Origin: JAAYYM01 sp964483545 | Lineage (GTDB): Bacteria; Bacillota; Clostridia; Lachnospirales; Lachnospiraceae | Direction: 5' to 3' | DNA: 64,000 nt | Assembly: GCA_964483545.1 (NCBI GenBank) | Contig: CAZACC010000001.1 | Coordinates: forward strand, 15,478 to 79,477 | Part shown: positions 16,536 through 26,210 of the stretch, one piece after another | How positions within the stretch are numbered: the first letter of the stretch is position 1 | How the letters are laid out: each line of letters opens with the position of its first letter | The notes under the pieces: model-generated | Seen by the model: only the letters and a program-made list of their open reading frames with translations | Told to the model about the DNA's origin: nothing | Database searches by the model: none | Translations under genes and position numbers: made by a program

Positions 16536-18065
16536 ATGAAGGAATGGAATAAGCATCGATATAAATTTATTATGATGGCAGTTTTGTTTGTCACTGAAAT
16601 AGTATGTGGATTTTATGTATGCTATTTTCAGGGAAGGATATTGAATGATGCGTTCAGTCGTACTGCCAATGCTTTTTATGTAATTTTTGTAAAACCGTCC
16701 AGATATGCCTCCATAGGTCTTGTCTGGAATCCACTACCAAGTACTCTCCAGCTTCCTTTTATTGCACTGGCTAAGATCTGGAGACCATTTGCATCCAGCG
16801 GAATTTGTGCGGTTGTTGTAACAGCAATCTTTGCGGCATTAGCTTCCTATATCATTCTGGATACATTTGAGAGATTAAGTATCGATAAAAAATATGCAAT
16901 TACGATCACTTTGCTTTATACGTTTAATCCGTTTATCTTTTTCTACGGCTGCAATGGTATGAGTGAATCCATTTTTTTTACTCTTGTAATTTACATTGTC
17001 TGCAATTTATCTATATGGATGAAAATGGGTAAAAGTAAACATCTGGTTAAGATTGCGTTTGCGCTTGTTTTTCTGTTTTTCACGAGATATGAAGCAATTC
17101 CTTTTGCGGCTGCAGTTGGATTATGTGTGATTATACATATTCTGTTTAATAAGAAAGAGCGTATTTACTGGCTTAACAATTCTTTTCGGGAGCGTTACTT
17201 TTATGCAGAGGGGACAATGGTATTGCTGTATACCCCTATGGCTTATGGTGTTTTCTTGTGGATTATCTTTAATTGGGTGATTAACGGAAATCCTCTATAT
17301 TTTCTTAATTCAGCTTATTCTAATGTATCACAGAGTATTTTCACACGGGATTTTGGATCACGGTGGGATATTTTGTTCTATGAGATTGAGAGACTGATTC
17401 CATTTATCCCATTGTTTTTATTGATTATACTTATCTATTTTTACCGCAGACAAATTACTACGACGGATTTTATTGTAATCTTTATATTAAATATCACTCT
17501 TATGATTTTTCATTTCTGGATGCTGACAAGCGGAAGTTCGTTTGGCTGGCTGAGGTTCTTTTCTTATACGCTGCCTGTCAGTATATCGTTTGTCCCATAT
17601 ATCTTATCAGAATCAAAAAAGAAGTCTCTAAAGGTGGATAAGACAGCGATTGTGATTGTCCTGCTGATATCAGGAGGACTTTGCGCCTATGCATTACAGG
17701 ATAAAGAATTGGCGAAGGAGGAACTTAATATTACGATTTCTAATGAAGTATATAAAATATCTGATTATATAAACGAAAATCTGTCAGATGAAATGGTATT
17801 GATGGATGCTTTCTTGACGAATGGAGTCATTTTAAATATAGAAAATATAGATCACCTTGTAGTGAGCAGCAGTCTGAATTTCTATGATTGCGTTGCTGAT
17901 CCTGTCGGGAAGGGAATTAACCATATTCTGGTTCCGGACACAAGCGGAGTCGGAAATCTAGATGCCATTAATCTGGCCTATCCAGATCTATATAGTGCAG
18001 GGGCAGATTGGTGTGAGCTAGAAGAAGAATTTGAAGGCTTTAAACTATTTAGGGTAACAGATTAA
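16536..18065 (+). CDS. GT-C-like multi-pass membrane protein, putative glycosyltransferase
   Basis: 509 residues with about ten membrane helices and a C-terminal soluble domain of about 130 residues. An acidic residue follows the first helix (ILNDAFSR), and loops such as NPLPSTLQLP, FYGCNGMSES and TRYEAIPF resemble GT-C enzymes that use lipid-phosphate sugars. No family is certain. It starts 32 bases after hydA and 23 before the GT2 gene, so it is the first gene of the polysaccharide run rather than part of the hydrogenase operon functionally, although read-through is possible. The likely role is addition of a sugar outside the membrane. Confidence 0.55.
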   Translation: MKEWNKHRYKFIMMAVLFVTEIVCGFYVCYFQGRILNDAFSRTANAFYVIFVKPSRYASIGLVWNPLPSTLQLPFIALAKIWRPFASSGICAVVVTAIFAALASYIILDTFERLSIDKKYAITITLLYTFNPFIFFYGCNGMSESIFFTLVIYIVCNLSIWMKMGKSKHLVKIAFALVFLFFTRYEAIPFAAAVGLCVIIHILFNKKERIYWLNNSFRERYFYAEGTMVLLYTPMAYGVFLWIIFNWVINGNPLYFLNSAYSNVSQSIFTRDFGSRWDILFYEIERLIPFIPLFLLIILIYFYRRQITTTDFIVIFILNITLMIFHFWMLTSGSSFGWLRFFSYTLPVSISFVPYILSESKKKSLKVDKTAIVIVLLISGGLCAYALQDKELAKEELNITISNEVYKISDYINENLSDEMVLMDAFLTNGVILNIENIDHLVVSSSLNFYDCVADPVGKGINHILVPDTSGVGNLDAINLAYPDLYSAGADWCELEEEFEGFKLFRVTD

Positions 18066-18088
18066 AGAAAGAAAAAGAGTCAAAGAAG

Positions 18089-20302
18089 ATGCAAAGAGCA
18101 GACATGCTAGGTGAGAGACTGGTCAGATCCGGTTATATCAGCAGGGAACAGCTGGAATATGCAGTTTATCGTCAGAAGGAGCTGGGCGGTAAACTGGGTG
18201 ATATTTTAGTTGCGGAAAGATATCTGACAGACAAAGAGTTATCTGATTTTATATTTGAAAGTAAAAGCACAAAAATAGGGGAACTTCTGCTGCAGGAGAG
18301 ATATATCACGGAGAGACAGCTGGCTCAGGCGTTGGACTATCAGAAACGTAATGGGGGTCGTATCGGAGATATCTGTGTAGCATTTGGATATGTAAGTGAA
18401 GAAAAGCTTAAAAGAATCATGAACAAACGAAAAAGAGCGCACAGTAAGCTTGGAGAGACACTTATTCAAAAAGAAATCATCAGCGAGGAACAGCTGGATG
18501 ATGTAGTTGAGATGCAGCAACGAAGTGGCGGAAAACTTGGCGAGATCTTGTTATTCATGGGATATGTTACGGAAGAAGATCTATATCGTGAACTGGCAAA
18601 TCAGTCAGAAATGGGTCGTACTGGAGAAGATAATGGATTGGGTGTTACGGAAAGGCTTCCTTTTGCGCTTGCGACAAAATATAATGCTGTAGTGATTAAT
18701 AAAAGGGGTAGTGTCTGTGTAGTAGCTGTAGCCAGTCAATTACCTGAAGATGGGGTTAGAGAAATTGAAAAATTTCTTGGAAAGAAAACGGAGCAGGTAT
18801 TGGCAACCCAAGGTGAAATGAATCAATATTGGGATATCATATATAGAAGAAAGCAGAAACATCAAAGTATATTCGACCTGTACGATTCCCAGCCCGATAA
18901 CTCAGCAATCGTTACATTCACATCAAAGCAGTTGGGAGTATTGATTGCAATCGGAGTGTTGCTTGTGTCAGGGTTAATCTTGAACTGGAGAGTAACGCTG
19001 TTTTCAATTAATATCTTTTTTCAGGTACTTTATGCGATCATGACTATATTGAAGCTTTGGATTGTATTAAAAGGAGAGAGAAAAAACACTCAGATTAAGT
19101 ACAGTGCAAAGCGTCTTTCAGAGATAGATGAAACCAAGCTACCGATTTATACATTATTAATTCCGGTGTATAAAGAAACGGAGGTTCTGAAGCAGCTGAT
19201 TTATAATATAGAGCAATTAGATTACCCGAAGTATAAGCTTGATGTCAGAATTTTACTGGAAGAGGATGATCGGGAAACAATAGAGTTGGTAAGAACCATG
19301 AATCTACCGAGCTGTTATAGTTCTATTGTAGTGCCGTCTTCCGCACCTCAGACAAAACCAAAAGCTTGTAACTATGGTCTGATACATGCAAAGGGCGAGT
19401 ATGTGGTCATTTATGATGCAGAAGACAGACCTGAACCAGATCAGCTGAAAAAGGCATATTTGGCATTTCAGGAGCTACCGGAAGAATATGTATGCATTCA
19501 AGCAAAACTGAATTATTTTAACAGTAACCAAAACTTTTTAACTAAACTGTTTACCCAGGAGTATAGTATGTGGTTTGAACTGCTGCTGGTAGGAATCATG
19601 CAGATGGATGTGCCAGTGCCCTTGGGTGAAACATCTAATCATTTCAAGATCAGTTTTCTGAAAGAGGTAGGAGGATGGGATCCCTTCAATGTTACAGAGG
19701 ATGCGGATCTAGGAATCCGGCTGTTCAAGTTTGATTATAAAACAGCGATTCTTGATTCACGGACATGGGAAGAAGCTAATTCGAATGTAATTAACTGGAT
19801 CAGACAACGCTCCCGTTGGATAAAGGGGTATATGCAGACATGGCTGGTACATATGCGCCATCCAGTCACATTATACAAAACTCTTGGATTGAGAGGATTT
19901 GTCGGATATCAGGCAATGATATTAGGCACACCGCTGCTTCCTTTAATCAATCCGATATTTTGGTTTATGATGGTTTTATGGTATACTACTGGAGCAGGAT
20001 GGATACAGGAATTATTTCCCGGCGTATTTTATTATCTGGCTGCCTTTCAATTGATATTTGGGAATTTCATGTTTACCTATATTAATATTATGGGTATGTA
20101 TAGTGTAATCAGAGATTGTGCCTTGAAGAAAAAAAGTGTATTTTCATATAAACTGATCAAGTATGCACTATTTACGCCAATATATTGGTTATTAATGAGT
20201 ATTGCTTCCTATAAAGCATTGTTTCAATTACTGTCGAACCCATTTTATTGGGAAAAGACGCACCATGGATTATCTGAAGAGGAGGGCGAAGGAGAAACAT
20301 GA
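18089..20302 (+). CDS. Membrane GT2 polysaccharide synthase with MshEN-type repeats
   Basis: 737 residues. The first 230 carry at least four repeats of the pattern LGE-x-L-x6-I/L-x4-L-x2-A-x2-Q/R (LGERLVRSGYIS, IGELLLQERYIT, LGETLIQKEIIS, LGEILLFMGYVT), as in the MshEN/GspE N-terminal fold. After two helices comes a GT2 domain: IPVYKETEVL, DAED (about 440), TEDADLG (about 535) and QRSRW (about 573), the D,D,D,QxxRW set of processive synthases. More membrane helices end the protein. The architecture resembles XagB/NfrB proteins; some MshEN domains bind cyclic di-GMP. The stop overlaps the BcsB-like start by 4 bases, supporting a synthase complex. The polymer is unknown. Confidence 0.8.
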   Translation: MQRADMLGERLVRSGYISREQLEYAVYRQKELGGKLGDILVAERYLTDKELSDFIFESKSTKIGELLLQERYITERQLAQALDYQKRNGGRIGDICVAFGYVSEEKLKRIMNKRKRAHSKLGETLIQKEIISEEQLDDVVEMQQRSGGKLGEILLFMGYVTEEDLYRELANQSEMGRTGEDNGLGVTERLPFALATKYNAVVINKRGSVCVVAVASQLPEDGVREIEKFLGKKTEQVLATQGEMNQYWDIIYRRKQKHQSIFDLYDSQPDNSAIVTFTSKQLGVLIAIGVLLVSGLILNWRVTLFSINIFFQVLYAIMTILKLWIVLKGERKNTQIKYSAKRLSEIDETKLPIYTLLIPVYKETEVLKQLIYNIEQLDYPKYKLDVRILLEEDDRETIELVRTMNLPSCYSSIVVPSSAPQTKPKACNYGLIHAKGEYVVIYDAEDRPEPDQLKKAYLAFQELPEEYVCIQAKLNYFNSNQNFLTKLFTQEYSMWFELLLVGIMQMDVPVPLGETSNHFKISFLKEVGGWDPFNVTEDADLGIRLFKFDYKTAILDSRTWEEANSNVINWIRQRSRWIKGYMQTWLVHMRHPVTLYKTLGLRGFVGYQAMILGTPLLPLINPIFWFMMVLWYTTGAGWIQELFPGVFYYLAAFQLIFGNFMFTYINIMGMYSVIRDCALKKKSVFSYKLIKYALFTPIYWLLMSIASYKALFQLLSNPFYWEKTHHGLSEEEGEGET

Positions 20303-22572
20303 TCAATAAAGTACAGCAGTGGCTTCTATATACAGTATGGGTGATCACAGTATTTTTAGTTTTATCGGTAATGAAGGAAACGGTATATGCAGCTGAAGTA
20401 GGCTATGTAGATCTGCAATTGTTTGAGAAAACAAAAAAAATGGACATGCCTAAAAATACGGCTTCATATTGGTTCACTTTACCAGAAGGTACAATGGTAG
20501 ATGAGAACAGCTATCTGATGCTGAATATGAAATTATCCAATACATTGATATATGAGCGTTCCAGCATTACACTGGAGATTAATGAGACAGCATTGGAGAC
20601 TCAATGGCTTCTTGATCTGCAGGAGGATACTGTACGTTCATGGAAGGTGGAGATACCTGTAGATGTGCTGAAAATAGGAGAATTAAATGAACTGAAAATT
20701 ATTACAACTCAACGATCGATAGAAGGAGACTGTGCAGATATAGATAATCCAAGTAACTGGATTAATATATTAAATACATCATATCTTCATATCGCAATAG
20801 ATAAGTTTGCAGCACCCAGAATTAATAATCTATATACGTTTCTCTATGATGGTCTTGGGAATAAGGGAACTCTTGAGAACGAATATATATTACCAAAGAC
20901 AGTGACAGATGATCAGATAGAGGGAATGTTTCAGATCTCATCAGCAGTCGGTATGTACTATCCGTATAATGATAATTTGAGTTACTGTGTGTCAACGGGG
21001 GCACCATCTTCTTCGGAGATCAAGAATAAATATTTTATTGGTTATGATAACAGCTACTCGGAAGATCAGGGAATTACATTTCCTTCTGCACCAATGTCGG
21101 AAAATATGGGGTATATTTCAGTTGCGGACAAAACTACGACAGCTCCCTATTATAAAACTCTGATCGTCGGGAAAGATGCCGTTGGATTACAAAAGGCTGT
21201 TCAATTCTTCTGTGTTAAGGATTTCATGGAAGAAATAACAGGTACACAGATAACGGTCGTAAGTGATCTGGCAACACTACAAAATAAAAACATTCGTCAG
21301 GAAGCTGAAAAAAAAGAATCAGGATATTATAAGCTGGATGATTTCGGATATGATTCGGTCAATCTTGTAGGAGCCTTTCATCAGAGCACAAATTTCTCGT
21401 TCTTACAGCCAGACGGAATACAAAGTGGAGATGATTCCTACATATTAGTCAGATTCCGACATTCAAAGGCGCTGGAATCAGATCATTCTCTCATGACGGT
21501 ATATTTTGATGAGATTGCTGCGGGCAGTGTCAAGCTTTCAGCTTCCAATGCGGATTATGGAGAAATCAAAGTCACAATACCAGATGAATGCCTGAAAAAA
21601 AATACGATTAATGTAAAGATAGACTGCTATAACTATCTTGGAAAAATTGATTGTTCGAAGGATTATTATGATACTGCATGGACTGTGATTGATAAAGCTA
21701 CGGAAATATACTTTGAACCAGGTGATACAGGTGTTATTCCGACCTTGGCCAATACACCATCTTTTTATTCAAATGGCAATCAGAACAGTATTGTGATGGG
21801 GTTATCAAAACAACCCTCAGAACAGCAACTGGCAATGGCATGTGAGTTGGCAACTAGGGCAGGACAGAACAACAGAGAAGCTATTTCATGGTCTTTATGC
21901 AGGGATTGTGGGAAACTTACCGAGGAAGAGACGAAGCAGGATATGATCTTCCTGCAGCAAAATGATGATATCAGCCTCCCAGCGGAAGTTCAGACGGAAC
22001 TTGGAATTGTTCCGCTTGGAGAATACAAGTATTCAATTGCGGGAGATGTTCCTGTAACAGCAGAGATGCTGGCCGGAAAGATTATTGTACAGGTAATCCG
22101 TTCTCCGTGGGACTTTGAGAAGAGAATTTATACCATTACATATAGTGAAGGGGCATCGGAAACATTAGATCAAGTACTTTCTGATAAAGCTATCATAGAA
22201 AAGCTGACAGGGCAGATTGCATTAATTGATCCGACGGGAAAGGTCACAAATTATGAACGTATAGATACCAATCAAAAGGAAGAAAAGGTGCCCGTCACAT
22301 GGGAGAGAATAAAGTATCTGGTAGAAAAAAGAACTGGCGTTTCAATCTGGATCGTGATAGGCGCAGCAGCCTTGATTATCATAGCAATCATAGTTTTATT
22401 CCGAGTGATCGGAAACAGGAAGCGGTTTAAACAGGCGGCAAAAAACATGGAACGTGCAAATCAAAAAAGAGACACGACATCGGAGCAAAATGAAGATTTT
22501 CCGATGGATGAAGAGGAAATCGTATATAAATTTCAGGAGTATGGAGATCATTATCCTGAGGATGAAGAATAA
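20299..22572 (+). CDS. BcsB-like synthase partner protein
   Basis: 757 residues: signal peptide or anchor (about 11-32), a long extracellular beta-rich region, and a C-terminal transmembrane helix (about 686-706) before a charged tail. Segments typical of BcsB include the SYWFTLPEGTMV strand, the GDCADIDNPSNWINI block and two carbohydrate-binding-like modules. BcsB caps the exit of the cellulose channel and its C-terminal helix packs on the synthase, so it should partner the upstream GT2 (4-base ATGA overlap). GAAGGAGAAAC precedes the ATG. This is the only BcsB-like gene in the window. Confidence 0.78.
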   Translation: MINKVQQWLLYTVWVITVFLVLSVMKETVYAAEVGYVDLQLFEKTKKMDMPKNTASYWFTLPEGTMVDENSYLMLNMKLSNTLIYERSSITLEINETALETQWLLDLQEDTVRSWKVEIPVDVLKIGELNELKIITTQRSIEGDCADIDNPSNWINILNTSYLHIAIDKFAAPRINNLYTFLYDGLGNKGTLENEYILPKTVTDDQIEGMFQISSAVGMYYPYNDNLSYCVSTGAPSSSEIKNKYFIGYDNSYSEDQGITFPSAPMSENMGYISVADKTTTAPYYKTLIVGKDAVGLQKAVQFFCVKDFMEEITGTQITVVSDLATLQNKNIRQEAEKKESGYYKLDDFGYDSVNLVGAFHQSTNFSFLQPDGIQSGDDSYILVRFRHSKALESDHSLMTVYFDEIAAGSVKLSASNADYGEIKVTIPDECLKKNTINVKIDCYNYLGKIDCSKDYYDTAWTVIDKATEIYFEPGDTGVIPTLANTPSFYSNGNQNSIVMGLSKQPSEQQLAMACELATRAGQNNREAISWSLCRDCGKLTEEETKQDMIFLQQNDDISLPAEVQTELGIVPLGEYKYSIAGDVPVTAEMLAGKIIVQVIRSPWDFEKRIYTITYSEGASETLDQVLSDKAIIEKLTGQIALIDPTGKVTNYERIDTNQKEEKVPVTWERIKYLVEKRTGVSIWIVIGAAALIIIAIIVLFRVIGNRKRFKQAAKNMERANQKRDTTSEQNEDFPMDEEEIVYKFQEYGDHYPEDEE

Positions 22573-22587
22573 CAGAAGGAGTAAGAG

Positions 22588-23505
22588 ATGGATAAACCAG
22601 TTTTGGTCATTATGGCAGCAGGAATGGGGAGCCGATATGGAGGTTTGAAACAGATTGATCCTGTAGACAAGGAGGGGCACAAAATCATAGATTTTTCTAT
22701 CTATGATGCCGTAAGAGCAGGATTTCAAAAGGTAATCTTTATTATTAAGAAGGAAAATGAGGCAGACTTTCGAACCTGTATTGGGGATGTAGTCAAGGGA
22801 CAGATTGAGGTAGAGTATATTTATCAGGAACTGACAGATATTCCACAGGGCTGTACCATCCCAGAGGGGCGTGCAAAGCCTTGGGGCACGGCTCATGCGA
22901 TTTTAAGCTGTAGAAATGTAATCAATGGATCTTTTGCAGTCATTAATGCAGATGATTATTATGGCAGAGAGGCTTTCCAGGCAATTTATGATTATATGGC
23001 GGTTACAACGGATGATGAGAAATATCGTTATGCAATGGTAGGCTATGAGCTTGGAAAGACATTGACAGAGAATGGATATGTATCCAGAGGTGTCTGTGAG
23101 ACCGATGTAGATTCATATTTAACTGATCTTGTGGAACGTACACATATTGAAAAGACTGCTGAAGGTGCGATCTATACAGAGGATGACATACATTATACAG
23201 AGATATCAACAGACAGTCTGGTATCCATGAATATGTGGGGTTTTTCTAAGAGCTTTATGAAGGAGGCAGAAATTGCGTTTGAGAAGTTCTTTCAGGAAGA
23301 AGTATCAGAGAATCCCTTGAAGGCAGAGTGTTATCTGCCATCAGTCGTAGATAGTCTGCTCAAGGTGGGAAAGGCGACTGTTAAAGTGCTTTATTCTAAA
23401 GACCGCTGGTTTGGTGTAACGTACAAAGAAGATAAACCTTTTGTAATGGAGTCAATCGCGGCATTGAAGGCAAGCGGCGTCTATCCGCAGAAGCTGTGGG
23501 GTTAA
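22588..23505 (+). CDS. Nucleotidyltransferase family protein
   Basis: 305 residues. The N-terminus LVIMAAGMGSRYGGLKQIDP is the nucleotide-binding signature of sugar-1-phosphate nucleotidyltransferases, followed by AKPWGTAHAI and a metal-binding INADDYYG. It probably activates a sugar for the adjacent synthase, though the sugar and nucleotide are not readable. AGAAGGAGTAAGAG precedes the ATG, 15 bases after the BcsB-like stop, so it is the last gene of the run. Its TAA stop is shared in a TTAA palindrome with the stop of the convergent SGNH gene. Confidence 0.8.
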   Translation: MDKPVLVIMAAGMGSRYGGLKQIDPVDKEGHKIIDFSIYDAVRAGFQKVIFIIKKENEADFRTCIGDVVKGQIEVEYIYQELTDIPQGCTIPEGRAKPWGTAHAILSCRNVINGSFAVINADDYYGREAFQAIYDYMAVTTDDEKYRYAMVGYELGKTLTENGYVSRGVCETDVDSYLTDLVERTHIEKTAEGAIYTEDDIHYTEISTDSLVSMNMWGFSKSFMKEAEIAFEKFFQEEVSENPLKAECYLPSVVDSLLKVGKATVKVLYSKDRWFGVTYKEDKPFVMESIAALKASGVYPQKLWG

Positions 23506-24542
23506 TGAAAGATTGATTCGTAATCGTATTGCATTGCGTAATCATACATATGAATCAACGTATCATAATAGTTGTCTTTTGTCAGTTCATGCCTTCCGTC
23601 ACGCATATCTTCGTATAGCATATAGCTGATTTCCTGTGAAAAATGGGAATAGTCACGATAATGATTGAGATCGGTAATAATGTCTGTATCATCTTGAAAA
23701 TAGAAGATACGGACATTTTCATATTCTAATAAAGATTCAAAGACATTGATCATTGCAGATACTTCAGCAGCAGCTTCACCACGTCTCGTGCTGTCATCCC
23801 AGAATAAGATACTATAAGGAGGACAGTAAAAATAGAATTCTACATCAGGACGAGCTTCGATATAGGGCGTAATGGATGCAATAAAGTGATTGCTGTAGTC
23901 CATGTAGGTATCGTAATTTTTTTCGGGCAATATCTGCAGACTTCTCTGTGTATTATAGATACCGAGAACAGTCGACTGATTAAATTGATACTTATGTGCC
24001 CATGAATAAGCATTGTCAGCGCTGTAATGTTCCCACTTATTATTGATGAGAAATTCGGGCAGATACTCAAATAGAACATCTTTATTCCAGATATAATATA
24101 CATCATTCAGATAATTATGATCGGATAGATAATATGGAATGGTAGTTGGATAATCTCCAGGAACATTTGTCAACAGGTAGGTGTCCATGGAAAAAAGTAC
24201 ATTTTTCACATGATCCTGCTGCAGTACTTCGTTGAACATGATATCATAATCATCGAAATGTGCACCCTGTAGGCAAAGCTTGACACACCTTTCTCCAAAT
24301 ACGCCGTCTTCGAACCAGGATTCCTTGAAGTTTTCACTCATGGAAGAACCAATCAGAGCAGTATCATAATCCATGTTGCGGGCGACACCAATCAGTGCAT
24401 AACGCTCCTCAGTCTCTACTGCTGCTAATTTGCCAAGCGGTGCATGATAGTGAATAAAAGGGTCAACAATCACTACTGCAGCAGCAATCATGAGCAGTAT
24501 TCCAGCAATCCATGCAATTGTAGTGAGTGCAAATTTTTTCAT
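23502..24542 (-). CDS. SGNH-like membrane-anchored acyl-transfer partner
   Basis: 346 residues: an N-terminal transmembrane helix, then an extracellular domain with IGSSMSENF (the GxS serine block of SGNH/AlgX-like proteins) and DYSHFSQEI near the C-terminus, a plausible catalytic Asp-His pair. It follows the MBOAT gene on the same strand, the standard pairing for export and transfer of acyl groups to polysaccharides. The start at 24542 has AAGAGG 6 bases upstream; an ATG at 24566 lies inside the MBOAT frame with no such site. I infer O-acetylation of the polymer made by the facing synthase genes. Confidence 0.7.
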   Translation of the reverse strand: MKKFALTTIAWIAGILLMIAAAVVIVDPFIHYHAPLGKLAAVETEERYALIGVARNMDYDTALIGSSMSENFKESWFEDGVFGERCVKLCLQGAHFDDYDIMFNEVLQQDHVKNVLFSMDTYLLTNVPGDYPTTIPYYLSDHNYLNDVYYIWNKDVLFEYLPEFLINNKWEHYSADNAYSWAHKYQFNQSTVLGIYNTQRSLQILPEKNYDTYMDYSNHFIASITPYIEARPDVEFYFYCPPYSILFWDDSTRRGEAAAEVSAMINVFESLLEYENVRIFYFQDDTDIITDLNHYRDYSHFSQEISYMLYEDMRDGRHELTKDNYYDTLIHMYDYAMQYDYESIFH

Positions 24543-24552
24543 AATAGCCTCT

Positions 24553-26022
24553 TTAAAAATTAACATACAGGAAGGTTCCTACCTCCGAGAAGGAAAGAAC
24601 AGACCAGATGAACAGTAGAATCAAGGTGAACATGGTACGTTTATTTGGTTGGAAAGTGGCTGCCCTCTGTCGGATGTTTTTCATGCATGTTCCTGCAATC
24701 AAAGCAAATAGAAGAAAGGCGATTAACAGAACACTGCCCGTATAGTATACAGAGAGGGGTCTGTAGTGCAGCACAATTTTCTGAATCAGGTTGAATTCAC
24801 TTGGCAGTACTGTGGCAACCATATCTGCAGAAATTGGCGTAAATCGAAAGGAAATCAGCTGTTGAAGCATCATGTTGGCATAGGTAATGTCTTCTGCTCT
24901 GAAGTAAACCCATGCGATATTTATAAACAGGAAAGTACCGAGCCACCTGAGAAAGGACGGAACCTTCTGCATAAAGCTTTTGCATAGTTTACTGAGACAG
25001 ATACCAATTCCATGCAGGATGCCCCAGAGGATAAAAGTGAATGCAGCACCGTGCCATAAGCCGCTGAGCAGGAAAATCAGGAACATATTCAGATAAGTTC
25101 GAACCTTTCCTTTACGATTGCCACCAAGTGGAAAGTAAACATAAACCCGAAAAAAACGAGTCAGCGTGATATGCCAGCGTTTCCAGAATTCATCAATTGA
25201 TTTTGCTTTATAGGGAGAATCGAAGTTATCTATCAAATCTATATTCAGTATCAGACAGATACCAGAGGCCATATCACAGTAGCCGCTGAAGTCAAAATAA
25301 ATTTGCAGAGTATAGGATAAAATAACGATCAGAGAATTCAGCGTTCCAAGAGATGGAATATTGATGTAACCCCAGTCGACAATGGAACCAAGGTTATCAG
25401 CCAACAACATTTTTTTTGCAAGACCAAAGGAAAAAGCCAGCATACCTTTGGAAATATTTTCATAATTCAAGGATTTTTTATTCACATCGTTAAACTGGGG
25501 GATTAGCTCATTGTGAAATACGATTGGACCTTGTGTAATTTTTGGGAAAAATGAAACAAATAATGCATAGTCCAGTATTCGATAGCGAATGGAGGAATCA
25601 CGATAGCTGTCGACGATAAAAGCAATTTGCTGGAAAGTGAAAAAGCTGATGCCAAGCGGCAGGAGTAGATTACGAAGTAATAAAGAGGTTCCTAAATGCT
25701 GATTCAGAGTTATTGAGAAAAAATCCAGATACTTGAATATGAATAAAGCACCAAGATTGATGCAAATGCCTGCAATCAGAATGATTTTTTTCGGGACTGA
25801 TTGGTGAACATGGTCAAATAGAAAAACAATAAAGTAATTTAATAGAATGCTGATTAGAATGACGGGAAGAAATGCGATATTGGTATATGCATAAAACCAT
25901 AATGACATGCCAAGCAGGAACAGCTTGGCAAAATCATAATGGTTTGTTTTGTTGATTGTATAGTAGCCAATTACCGATATTGGCAAAAAGACCAGTACAA
26001 ACAGAAAAGAATTGAATATCAT
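24553..26022 (-). CDS. MBOAT family O-acyltransferase (AlgI/DltB type)
   Basis: 489 residues, about eleven membrane helices. Hallmarks are LPLGISFFTFQ, the FPKITQGPI loop, IYFDFSGYCDMA, FWKRWHITLTRFFRVYVYFPLGGN and the catalytic histidine in LWHGAAF. These enzymes pass acyl groups through the membrane to an extracellular acceptor, here probably through the adjacent SGNH protein. Its stop is only 10 bases before the SGNH start. A TATAAT box on the minus strand (plus 26076-26081) may be its -10; the -35 is weak. About 45 percent similar in motifs to the second MBOAT at 50618 by eye, so the two are paralogues, not a recent duplication. Confidence 0.9.
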   Translation of the reverse strand: MIFNSFLFVLVFLPISVIGYYTINKTNHYDFAKLFLLGMSLWFYAYTNIAFLPVILISILLNYFIVFLFDHVHQSVPKKIILIAGICINLGALFIFKYLDFFSITLNQHLGTSLLLRNLLLPLGISFFTFQQIAFIVDSYRDSSIRYRILDYALFVSFFPKITQGPIVFHNELIPQFNDVNKKSLNYENISKGMLAFSFGLAKKMLLADNLGSIVDWGYINIPSLGTLNSLIVILSYTLQIYFDFSGYCDMASGICLILNIDLIDNFDSPYKAKSIDEFWKRWHITLTRFFRVYVYFPLGGNRKGKVRTYLNMFLIFLLSGLWHGAAFTFILWGILHGIGICLSKLCKSFMQKVPSFLRWLGTFLFINIAWVYFRAEDITYANMMLQQLISFRFTPISADMVATVLPSEFNLIQKIVLHYRPLSVYYTGSVLLIAFLLFALIAGTCMKNIRQRAATFQPNKRTMFTLILLFIWSVLSFSEVGTFLYVNF

Positions 26023-26144
26023 AGTTTTCTCCGTGGAAGTAACATGTATCTTATTTTATACAAACCTCCATAGATATTATAGTGAAGTGTATGCTAAAAA
26101 TCCAGTCTTTTCGAAAACTTTAGAATTCCTTTACAAACTACTTA

Positions 26145-26173
26145 TTGATTTATGAGGAAAGAGTACCTATAAT
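26145..26173 (+). promoter_or_regulatory. Promoter for ftsH
   Basis: TTGATT, 17-base spacer, TATAAT, 37 bases before the ATG at 26211. No CIRCE or CtsR-like site was seen next to it. Confidence 0.75.
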
Positions 26174-26210
26174 GAAATAGATGTTGTATGAAAGAAAATG
26201 GAGAATAAAC

